From positions 1 through 13,515 of the forward strand of contig CALKWT010000272.1 in the NCBI GenBank assembly GCA_938003885.1: a stretch of DNA of 13,515 nt, read 5' to 3'. The notes below the pieces were generated by a model. That model saw nothing but the letters and a program-made list of their open reading frames with translations. It made no database searches and was not told the DNA's origin. The DNA is from an uncultured Balneolaceae bacterium (GTDB taxonomy: Bacteria > Bacteroidota > Rhodothermia > Balneolales > Balneolaceae). Made by a program: the position numbers and the translations under genes. Of the stretch, positions 7,519-13,515 are shown piece after piece. Positions within the stretch are counted from its first letter, which is position 1. Each line of letters opens with the position of its first letter.

Positions 7519-8430
7519 ATGAATCCCATCAGCTATCAGAAATACTTCCTGCAAGTTTTAATCGGCGCACTCTCGGTCAGCGCGCTGATCGGAATCTATA
7601 TTTTTCTGGCAGGGGACTTTGGTGAGACGGAAGTCCGGCTGCTTTTCACGACCCTAGCCATCGGAGGCTACAGCCTGGCGGGGCTTTGCTGCTCTGTTAT
7701 CTACAAGAGAGAGAAGCTGAAACTATTTTCAGTCATCGGCATGCTGACTGCCGTTACTGGTTTCGTCATCACCACAGGAGCGATCTGGGAAGTTATTGAT
7801 ATCGATCACATCTGGAAAACCATGGTGATTTTTATCATCTTGTCTGCGGCCATCTCCCATGTCTCCCTGCTTCTGCAAATCAGGACATCAGACCACACCA
7901 GCCGTTCTATTCTTATAGCTACTATCGCTTCTGTCACCATCACAGCGCTCATGCTTATCAAATCCACCCTGACAAACTTTGATGAAAGTGAGTTTTATTT
8001 CAGAATGCTGGGGGTGTTTGCCATACTGGATGTCCTGGGCACCATCGCTGCACCCGTCATGAGCCGGATTGGCACCGGCAGGAATCCCGATCCAGAGCTG
8101 ATTGCCTATACCCCCGAGCCTCCCTATTATGCCGTCATTTTCAGTTCCATCCGGACAGATAATGTGAAAGGTTATGCTGAGATGGCGGAACGAATGACCT
8201 CTCTTGCCAGAAAACAGGAAGGGTTTCTTGGCGTGGAAAGTGCCCGGAATGAATTGGGAATCACCGTCTCTTACTGGAAGGATCTCGAATCTATTAAGAA
8301 ATGGAAAGAACAAACAGAGCACATCATCGCACAGGAGAAGGGAAAATCCCATGGGTACAGATTTTATAAAACCCGCATTGCCGTTGTGGAAAGGGAGTAC
8401 GAGTTCCAAAACGACAGAGAGGTTCTGTAA
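7519..8430 (+). CDS. Six-helix membrane protein with C-terminal ABM domain
   Basis: I do not recognise the full-length protein. Residues 1-185 contain six hydrophobic segments, at about 10-31, 40-62, 68-90, 100-121, 128-149 and 162-182, with a basic loop KREKLK (about 63-68) after the second. A short Pro-rich linker leads to residues 203-297, a clear antibiotic-biosynthesis-monooxygenase (dimeric alpha/beta barrel) domain. It starts YYAVIFSSIRTDN, continues through GFLGVESARNELGITVSYW (about 235-253), and ends with YRFYKTRIAVVEREYEF. Stand-alone proteins with this domain are about 95-110 aa and cytosolic. Some ABM relatives act on quinones, haem or small aromatics, but no activity can be assigned here. 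With an even number of helices the termini should lie on the same side, so the ABM domain is probably cytoplasmic; this is inference. The gene has its own 279-bp upstream gap and no Shine-Dalgarno sequence. Confidence 0.85.
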   Translation: MNPISYQKYFLQVLIGALSVSALIGIYIFLAGDFGETEVRLLFTTLAIGGYSLAGLCCSVIYKREKLKLFSVIGMLTAVTGFVITTGAIWEVIDIDHIWKTMVIFIILSAAISHVSLLLQIRTSDHTSRSILIATIASVTITALMLIKSTLTNFDESEFYFRMLGVFAILDVLGTIAAPVMSRIGTGRNPDPELIAYTPEPPYYAVIFSSIRTDNVKGYAEMAERMTSLARKQEGFLGVESARNELGITVSYWKDLESIKKWKEQTEHIIAQEKGKSHGYRFYKTRIAVVEREYEFQNDREVL

Positions 8431-8581
8431 AATTTTGAACTCTTTGCCGGGTGATAATTCTTGTGAGAAGCAGAGTTGAGGTGTCAGGAGTTTCTGTTCT
8501 GCCAGCCCACGCACCTTCCATGAACTTCGGATTAAAAATGTATATCTTGAAATAAACTATTTCACGCTAAATCAGATCTAC

Positions 8582-9004
8582 ATGAAGATTACTATTGAAC
8601 GGCTGAATGATGCCGTACACATGGAAGCAAAAAATGAAGATGGAGCCACCCTTCAGATGGATGGTTCAGCCAATATTGGCGGAATTAATGGTGGTTTCCG
8701 GCCGATGCAGATGCTGCTGGCCGCAGCAGGGGGCTGTTCTGCAATCGACATCATCGGTATTTTGACCAAACAGAAACAAAACCCTCTTGGAATGACGATC
8801 GAAGTGGAAGGGGAAAGGGTTCAAAGGGAAACCTATTCTGAATACACCGCCATTCACATGCATTACATCTTCAGAGGGCCCGTAGACGAAGCAAAGGCGG
8901 CCCGGGCGATTGAGCTCTCGGTGACCAAATACTGTTCGGTATCCAAAATGCTTGAAAAAACAGCGAAGATCACCACCAGTTTTGAAATCAAAACAGAGAA
9001 CTGA
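8582..9004 (+). CDS. OsmC family protein
   Basis: A small cytosolic protein of the OsmC/Ohr superfamily, whose characterised members reduce organic hydroperoxides through a reactive Cys pair. The 140-aa length is normal. The first cysteine is C52 in AAAGGCSAIDIIGIL, at the start of the central helix, and the second is C118 in VTKYCSVSKMLEK. Both match the OsmC pattern (GGCSAxD and KYCSVS) rather than the Ohr subtype. The C-terminal strand (TAKITTSFEI) closes the fold. The gene sits 151 bp after the membrane-ABM gene in the same direction, so it could be co-transcribed or have its own promoter. No clear promoter is visible. It converges on the minus-strand oxidoreductase gene. The exact substrate (peroxide or another thiol-reactive compound) is unknown. 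Confidence 0.9.
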   Translation: MKITIERLNDAVHMEAKNEDGATLQMDGSANIGGINGGFRPMQMLLAAAGGCSAIDIIGILTKQKQNPLGMTIEVEGERVQRETYSEYTAIHMHYIFRGPVDEAKAARAIELSVTKYCSVSKMLEKTAKITTSFEIKTEN

Positions 9005-9045
9005 GAGGCGCCGGAGCTCCGAAGATTGTATGGCAGGATTTGAAA

Positions 9046-9086
9046 AAAGCTCTGAGCAGATCCATTACGATACGGCTCAGAGCTTT
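9046..9086 (-). terminator. Convergent terminator, best fit for the minus-strand gene
   Basis: AAAGCTCTGAGC (9046-9057) and GCTCAGAGCTTT (9075-9086) form a perfect 12-bp stem with a 17-nt loop. Read on the minus strand, the stem is followed by a run of six T (complement of A 9043-9048, partly overlapping the stem), so it is a good intrinsic terminator for the Gfo/Idh/MocA gene ending at 9108. On the plus strand only TTT follows, so termination of osmC transcription would be weaker, although the hairpin may work in both directions. Confidence 0.8.
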
Positions 9087-9107
9087 AACATTCAGGCCTG
9101 AAACTGA

Positions 9108-10448
9108 TTAAACTTGTGGAATATCCAGTCTGGTGACTCCTGGAACAGGTACAGGATAATTTCCATTCTCATCAGGCAGAACCGGTGGTACAGAATCCCA
9201 CGTCATGGTATCGGGTACCAGGACCTCTGTGGATTTCAGCATATCTTCACGGGTGATGACCTGGCCGGTGTAGGTAGCAGTCCTTCCCATAATTGCTGCC
9301 AGTGTGCTCTCGTAACCCATTTCGGTATCATCAATCACGTTACCGGCACGAATCGAAGCGAAGAGCTCATCGTGCTCCTGCTGGTATGGGTTGGGATCTT
9401 GCATGCCATTGTGTTCATAAATCGTACGTCCGGCCCAGCTTTTCAAGTTGGCTTCTCCGTTACCGTTGGTATAGACGGTTCCTTCGGTGGTCTGAAAAAC
9501 CTCATCCACACGAGACATGGTGTTCGGCTGGTGACGACACTGGCTGGCGATGACCTGTCCTTCCGGATAGGTGAACTCTACAAAATGGTGATCAAATATC
9601 TGGCCGTGATCTTTCCCTTTTCTCACTTCACGTCCACCCATCCCCTGGGCTACCACAGGATATTGGCCTATAAACCAGTTGGCTACATCAATGTTGTGAA
9701 TATGCTGCTCCAGGATGTGATCCCCGCAGAGCCAGTTGAAGTAATACCAGTTTCTCATCTGATACTCCAGCTCAGACTGTCCCGGCTGACGCTCACGAAC
9801 CCAGACTCCTGAACTGTTCCAGTAGACCTGGCCGGAGATGATCTGCCCCATGTCCCCATTGTTGAGACGCTTCACAATCTCCCGATAGTTGTTCTGGTAA
9901 TGACGCTGGAGGCCGACCACAACATTCAATCTCTTCTGCTTGGCCACCTTTGCAGCTTCCATAATGCGTTTCACGCCCGGAATATCTGTTGCCACGGGTT
10001 TCTCCATAAATACATGCTTTCCGGCATTTACAGCATATTCAAAATGCAGGGGCCGGAAACCGGGAGGCGTTGCCAGAATCACCACATCACTGGCATCAAT
10101 AACATGCTTGTAACCGTCAAATCCGGTAAACCTCATCTCTGCCGGAACATCCAGTCTTCCCGACTCTCCATACCTTTCGTTAAGATTGGAATAGCACTGC
10201 TGGAGACGATCTTCAAAGGCATCTGCAAGGGCTACAATTTTTACTCCCTCATCAGCCTGGAGGGCTTGATGTGCGGCTCCGGTCCCACGGCCACCGCAAC
10301 CGATAACCCCCACCCGAATGGTATCGCTTCCTGCGGCATACACACCTCCTAAAGGCACAGAGCTCAATAACATACCTCCACCTGCAGCCAATGTGGCCTG
10401 CTTCATAAATCGTCGTCTCGAAATTCCGGGTTTTTTCTCATTATTCAT
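9108..10448 (-). CDS. Tat-exported Gfo/Idh/MocA family oxidoreductase
   Basis: A 446-aa NAD(P)-dependent oxidoreductase of the glucose-fructose oxidoreductase/inositol dehydrogenase type; the substrate, probably a sugar or sugar derivative, cannot be named. The N-terminus SRRRFMKQATLAAGGGMLLSS (residues 10-30) is a twin-arginine signal followed by a hydrophobic segment, so the folded, cofactor-loaded protein should cross the membrane. The Rossmann domain starts at about 44 with RVGVIGCGGRGTGAAHQAL. DVVILATPP and HVFMEKPVATD (E149, K150, P151) are the family signature. The segment CGDHILEQHIHNIDVANW (about 241-258) lies in the catalytic domain and supplies candidate active-site His residues. 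The C-terminal part closes the alpha/beta domain, which normally also dimerises. Upstream lies a 288-bp gap with a palindrome, then the SUMF1-fold gene in the same direction. Exported members of this type are frequent in polysaccharide-degrading Bacteroidota and Planctomycetota. Confidence 0.92.
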   Translation of the reverse strand: MNNEKKPGISRRRFMKQATLAAGGGMLLSSVPLGGVYAAGSDTIRVGVIGCGGRGTGAAHQALQADEGVKIVALADAFEDRLQQCYSNLNERYGESGRLDVPAEMRFTGFDGYKHVIDASDVVILATPPGFRPLHFEYAVNAGKHVFMEKPVATDIPGVKRIMEAAKVAKQKRLNVVVGLQRHYQNNYREIVKRLNNGDMGQIISGQVYWNSSGVWVRERQPGQSELEYQMRNWYYFNWLCGDHILEQHIHNIDVANWFIGQYPVVAQGMGGREVRKGKDHGQIFDHHFVEFTYPEGQVIASQCRHQPNTMSRVDEVFQTTEGTVYTNGNGEANLKSWAGRTIYEHNGMQDPNPYQQEHDELFASIRAGNVIDDTEMGYESTLAAIMGRTATYTGQVITREDMLKSTEVLVPDTMTWDSVPPVLPDENGNYPVPVPGVTRLDIPQV

Positions 10449-10594
10449 GATAAGTCACTATTATTTATTATTTATCTGCGAAATGCCTGATTAAAATTTT
10501 TCCAACGCCCTGACATAAATTGGCCAAAGAGCCCCTGATATGGGAGTGCAACCGAAAAACAGAGCTCGCAGTGTTCCGTTAAATACCAGGGTAC

Positions 10595-10622
10595 GCAATA
10601 TTAATCTGTCTCTGAATATTGC
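10595..10622. repeat. Inverted repeat upstream of the oxidoreductase gene
   Basis: GCAATATT (10595-10602) and AATATTGC (10615-10622) form a perfect 8-bp dyad with a 12-bp centre. It lies about 150 bp upstream of the oxidoreductase ATG on the minus strand. It might be an operator for a dimeric regulator or a weak terminator after the SUMF1-fold gene. On the minus strand the second arm is followed by GTACC and no T run, which argues against a terminator. Function is inferred only. Confidence 0.4.
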
Positions 10623-10661
10623 CTAATTTTTCATGTTTTGCCAAATCTTCTTTTGTTAAAA

Positions 10662-10692
10662 CATATATAATTTTACAGAATCGTTTGCAAAA
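10662..10692 (-). promoter_or_regulatory. Weak candidate promoter for the oxidoreductase gene
   Basis: On the minus strand this stretch reads TTTTGC (complement of 10687-10692), then an AT-rich segment, then TATATATG (complement of 10662-10669). Both parts partly resemble the Bacteroidota -33 TTTG and -7 TAnnTTTG elements, but the spacing is only approximate (about 20-22 bp). It lies between the end of the SUMF1-fold gene and the palindrome at 10595-10622. Confidence 0.25.
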
Positions 10693-10736
10693 CCTGCTTC
10701 TCACCCTGGCAGTAACGCGCCGGATGCAACCGGACA

Positions 10737-11783
10737 TCAGAAATAATCATGCATCGCTTCAATCCAATACTTTTCAATCTCTTCTTCTGAAGGACGAACT
10801 TCTGGCCGGACCAGCCGGAACCCGAGAAACTGAGCACTTGTGTGCCACCAGAGACTCTTTGGAAGTTGCGGATCGAGCATTTTCCATCGCGCTTCGGATC
10901 CTCGTCTTTTTGCACATCTCAGCTGATCTGCATCATCCATCCAACTCCCGCCCCGTACACTTCTGGGATAGAGCTCATTAGGTATGAATTTCGGATTGAC
11001 AGCGGGATCACCTTCCAGCCTTTCCAGGTAATCTTCATGATACTGATCCACGGTCCACTCCGCTACGTTGCCTCCCATATCGTGGAGGCCAAAGGCGTTC
11101 GGTTTTTTTGTACCAATCTGATTGTATCCCCTGTTACTGTTCTCTGCATACCACTCATACTCGTCTAAACTGTCGGCAGAGTTTCCAAAATGGTAAGGGG
11201 TGTCGGATCCCGCCCTGCATGCATACTCCCACTCCGCTTCGGTGGGCAGCCGGTAGAACTCCCCTGTTTTAGCGGAGAGCCATTTTGCATACATCATCGC
11301 TGCATAATTGGTCATGCTGATCGCAGGATATCCCTCCCTGCCCATGCCGAAACTCATATCCACATAGGGAGGCGTAGGCAGAGAAACCGCATCGGCCGCA
11401 ATCTCCAGATCACCCGCTTTCTTCTCAATTTTCTGCGTCAGTGCGGGGATCTCTTCTTCTACGAAAAGGTTGTACTGCTCCCATGATATTTCATATTTCC
11501 CCATCCAGAAAGAGTCCACCTGAACTGCCCGCTGAGGGCCTTCATTTTCATTTCTTCCGGCTTCATTCACATCACTTCCCATCAAAAAGGTCCCTCCGGG
11601 AACCGCAACGAAGTCCATCTCTACAGAGGTCTCAGGAATCGTCAATGTATAATCTTTAAACTGTTGGGCAGAGACCGGATTCACAGAGGATGCGATCCAA
11701 AGTACTCCTGCAAGGGCGATCACTCTTGCTAAGCGTGATGATAGTCCTGTGAAATTTTCCATAATTGTATTTTTATAACTCAT
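10737..11783 (-). CDS. Secreted SUMF1/FGE-fold protein lacking catalytic cysteines
   Basis: A 348-aa member of the formylglycine-generating-enzyme (SUMF1) fold family, exported by a Sec-type signal (basic SSRLARV, then a hydrophobic core at about 21-33, with probable cleavage after VSA near residue 39). Fold landmarks are FVAVPGGTFLMGSD (about 58-71), VDSFWMGKYEISWEQYNLF, YRLPTEAEWEYACRAG (about 177-192), FGLHDMGGNVAEWT (about 231-244), VRGGSW (276-281) and FLGFRLVRP at the end. True aerobic FGE carries two cysteines shortly after the RGGS motif. Here the corresponding positions are D283 and L288, and the only cysteines in the protein are C189 and C290, so formylglycine formation is unlikely. 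Structural or sugar-binding roles are possible, as in other non-catalytic SUMF1 proteins. The start could be the ATG at 11762 (residue 8), which leaves a cleaner signal peptide and lies just downstream of a promoter-like sequence. No sulfatase gene is in view. Confidence 0.88.
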   Translation of the reverse strand: MSYKNTIMENFTGLSSRLARVIALAGVLWIASSVNPVSAQQFKDYTLTIPETSVEMDFVAVPGGTFLMGSDVNEAGRNENEGPQRAVQVDSFWMGKYEISWEQYNLFVEEEIPALTQKIEKKAGDLEIAADAVSLPTPPYVDMSFGMGREGYPAISMTNYAAMMYAKWLSAKTGEFYRLPTEAEWEYACRAGSDTPYHFGNSADSLDEYEWYAENSNRGYNQIGTKKPNAFGLHDMGGNVAEWTVDQYHEDYLERLEGDPAVNPKFIPNELYPRSVRGGSWMDDADQLRCAKRRGSEARWKMLDPQLPKSLWWHTSAQFLGFRLVRPEVRPSEEEIEKYWIEAMHDYF

Positions 11784-11801
11784 AGTATATTACTGCTTCA
11801 A
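11772..11801 (-). promoter_or_regulatory. Candidate sigma-70-like promoter overlapping the SUMF1 gene start
   Basis: On the minus strand TTGAAG (complement of 11796-11801) is followed after 18 bp by TATAAA (complement of 11772-11777). A transcript from it would begin at about 11762-11766, at the second in-frame ATG of the SUMF1-fold gene. If real, translation starts at residue 8 and the mRNA is nearly leaderless. Matches are fair but could be chance in AT-rich DNA. Confidence 0.3.
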
Positions 11802-12316
11802 TTTATGGTATGAGAGGTAAAAGCCGCATTACGTGGCATCCGTCAGATGAGTAACGTAAAACTACAAGATCTTATTCTTTGTTTTAATTTCGAAATTCTA
11901 CCGCCTCTTATTTTTTATAGAATTTTAGCTGGTAAATGTAGGAACATCTCTTAACATTTGCTAAATGGTATTTCTCCCTGAACCCTGTTTTGTCTCTACA
12001 GGTTTGGGCCTTGTGCGAACCACTCTGGTCCTCTACTTCACCAGAAGCTGGTACATTGTTTTAAACAGAAAGTACGGGTTGTAGCCGCTTACTCTGATTC
12101 ATTGATTCCTTTACCGTAAAATACAGCCCCCCTATGATGCCATGGGTCAGGAATGAATACCGGCTAACAAACGTTCTACACTACTCAGCTTCTGCCCCGG
12201 GCGGAGCTTCTATATCCAATTTTTACCAAAAATTGAACTCGGACGGCAGATGCTGTAAATCTTCCGGGCTTAAAAGTTCTCAAATTTTGATAATCCATCT
12301 TACGACTCCCACCCAT
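11784..12316. other. 533-bp divergent intergenic region with inverted repeats
   Basis: No credible gene is seen between the divergent SUMF1-fold and amidohydrolase genes. The longest start-to-stop frame I noted is 39 codons (11965-12084, +) and matches nothing I recognise. The region contains a 12-bp palindrome AATTTCGAAATT (11886-11897), an overlapping 8-bp inverted repeat AAATTCTA/TAGAATTT (11893-11900 and 11918-11925), and a tight hairpin at 12217-12235. A weak -35/-10 pair, TTGAAC at 12233-12238 with TAAATC 17 bp on, faces the amidohydrolase gene. It presumably holds both divergent promoters. Confidence 0.5.
12217..12235. repeat. Tight hairpin CAATTTTT-ACC-AAAAATTG
   Basis: A perfect 8-bp inverted repeat with a 3-nt centre, 82 bp upstream of the amidohydrolase ATG. 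No T run follows on either strand beyond the stem itself, so it is more likely a protein-binding dyad than a terminator. It partly overlaps the weak -35-like TTGAAC (12233-12238), a position that would suit an operator. Function is not established. Confidence 0.4.
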
Positions 12317-13515
12317 ATGCGCACTCTTCTACAGTACTTCTCGATTTTTTTACTTTTATCTCTATTCATCTATACAGGTTGTACCACACCCGATTCCGGG
12401 GACCGTGCCGTCATGGATCTGCAAAACGGGGAGGGCGGGGAATCACCCTATGTCGATGAACTCAATCCATCCACCCTTCTGAAAAACGGATTTGTATGGG
12501 ACGGTTTGCGTGAGAACGACTTCCAAAGAGCGCATCTCATTATCAGAGACGGGGTTATACAGGAGATCTACGATGGAGACGATCATGAGATTCCCGAAAC
12601 AGACCTCACCATCGACCTGGATGGCAGCTACCTGATACCGGGGCTGATCAATGCCCATGGGCACGTAGGTGTAGCGCATGGGCTACAGCCAGGCCCACCG
12701 GCATCTACGGAAGAGAGTCTTGAAAATGTTCTCTCACAGCTCGAACTCTATGCCCGGTATGGTGTGACAACCGTAATCAGCCTTGGGGATGAGCCGTCTG
12801 AAGCGTTCCAGGTGAGGGACAACCCCGCTTTTGAAGATGAGGCGATTTCCCGTCTGTTTCTGGCTGGCAAAGTACTCTCTGCAAATACACCCGAAGAGGC
12901 GGATTCTCTGACTCTTGCCCATCTTGATCAGAACCCCGACTGGCTTAAAATTCGAGTCGACGATGGCCTTGGAACGCATGAAAAACTGCCCGAGGAGGTC
13001 TATGCCAGAATCATAGAAACCGGACGCGATCACGGCGTGCCTCTTGCTGCACATATTGTAACACTTGTTGACGCAAAAGCGGTTATCCGGAACGATGCCG
13101 AGATCATCGGCCACAGCATACGGGATCAATCTGTGGACCAGGAGTTGATCGATCTGATGCTGGAGAACGATATCTGCATCACACCCACTTTAACGCGCGA
13201 ACTATCCACCTTTGTTTATGCCTCTGAGCCCGATTTCTTCGAGGATCCTTTTTTTCTAAAATATGCGGATTCTGAATCTGTGGAACAGCTGAAGCGGGAG
13301 GAGGTTCAGCAGCAGTTTACCGGAAGAGAGGCGGATTACTACCGGGAAGCTCTGCCCGTTGCCAAAGAGAACCTGCTTCGCCTCCATGAAGCCGGGGTGC
13401 CCGTCGCCATGGGAACAGACAGCGGACCGCCGGGGCGTTTTCAGGGATATTTCGAACACCTTGAACTTCAGATGATGAAAGACTCCGGCATGTCTGTTAA
13501 AGAGATCCTGGTCTC
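12317..13515 (+). CDS. Lipoprotein amidohydrolase, 3' end outside window (partial)
   Basis: The reading frame is open from ATG 12317 to the window end (399 complete codons), so the C-terminus is missing. Residues 1-22 (MRTLLQYFSIFLLLSLFIYTGC) form a signal peptide ending in a lipobox-like YTGC, so the protein is probably lipid-anchored at C22 outside the cytoplasm. An N-terminal beta-sandwich portion (GFVWDGLRENDFQRAHLIIRD, then YLIPGLINAHGH) precedes the metal-dependent TIM barrel. Metal residues fit H114 and H116 (NAHGH), K211 (DWLKIRVDDG, the usual carboxylated lysine), H246 (LAAHIV), H266 (IIGHSI) and D368 (MGTDSG). This is the binuclear amidohydrolase pattern shared by imidazolonepropionase-like and prolidase-like hydrolases. 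The substrate is unknown; hydrolysis of a C-N bond in a small cyclic amide or dipeptide is likely for the family. It is divergent from the SUMF1-fold gene. Confidence 0.88.
   Translation, partial: MRTLLQYFSIFLLLSLFIYTGCTTPDSGDRAVMDLQNGEGGESPYVDELNPSTLLKNGFVWDGLRENDFQRAHLIIRDGVIQEIYDGDDHEIPETDLTIDLDGSYLIPGLINAHGHVGVAHGLQPGPPASTEESLENVLSQLELYARYGVTTVISLGDEPSEAFQVRDNPAFEDEAISRLFLAGKVLSANTPEEADSLTLAHLDQNPDWLKIRVDDGLGTHEKLPEEVYARIIETGRDHGVPLAAHIVTLVDAKAVIRNDAEIIGHSIRDQSVDQELIDLMLENDICITPTLTRELSTFVYASEPDFFEDPFFLKYADSESVEQLKREEVQQQFTGREADYYREALPVAKENLLRLHEAGVPVAMGTDSGPPGRFQGYFEHLELQMMKDSGMSVKEILV

Noticed and set aside
8438..8477. AACTCT/AGAGTT as a terminator after the membrane-ABM gene
   Set aside because: A 6-bp stem with a loop of nearly 30 nt and no T run is too weak.
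9900..10352. 150-codon plus-strand frame opposite the Gfo/Idh/MocA gene
   Set aside because: It lies inside a well-supported gene on the other strand and encodes nothing recognisable.
11965..12084. 39-codon plus-strand frame in the divergent intergenic region
   Set aside because: No recognisable motif and no supporting context; the length is compatible with chance.

Overview
The window carries the 3' part of a branched-chain amino-acid operon followed by a short accessory region. The organism is probably a member of the Bacteroidota/Balneolota/Rhodothermota group. The evidence is that start codons follow A-rich leaders without Shine-Dalgarno sequences, a short class I IlvC sits beside a citramalate synthase and a short LeuA, and the accessory genes (Tat-exported Gfo/Idh/MocA oxidoreductase, exported SUMF1-fold protein, lipoprotein amidohydrolase) are typical of that group. 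The phylum assignment is inference; no rRNA gene is present.

Region 1 (1-7305, + strand) reads: end of ilvN, ilvC, cimA, leuA, leuC, leuD, leuB, then a strong hairpin terminator. Gaps are short (43-127 bp) and leuD/leuB overlap by ATGA, so this looks like one transcription unit. CimA makes citramalate from pyruvate and acetyl-CoA. LeuCD and LeuB can process both citramalate (to 2-oxobutyrate, for isoleucine) and 2-isopropylmalate (for leucine). IlvC serves isoleucine and valine. The operon therefore encodes a threonine-independent isoleucine route merged with leucine synthesis. LeuA has no C-terminal allosteric domain, whereas CimA keeps one. The leuC-leuD spacer is unusual: it holds a perfect 8-bp hairpin inside a 22-codon open frame.

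Region 2 (7240-9107, + strand) has an unrecognised six-helix membrane protein fused to a C-terminal antibiotic-biosynthesis-monooxygenase (ABM) domain, then an OsmC-family peroxidase-like protein.

Region 3 (9046-11783, - strand) has a Tat-exported Gfo/Idh/MocA oxidoreductase and, upstream of it, a secreted SUMF1/FGE-fold protein that lacks the catalytic cysteine pair. A 12-bp hairpin between OsmC and the oxidoreductase gene serves as terminator for convergent transcription.

Region 4 (11784-13515) is a 533-bp divergent intergenic region rich in small inverted repeats, followed by a + strand lipoprotein amidohydrolase cut off by the window end. Nothing in the window is clearly mobile, and no tRNA, rRNA or CRISPR array was seen.
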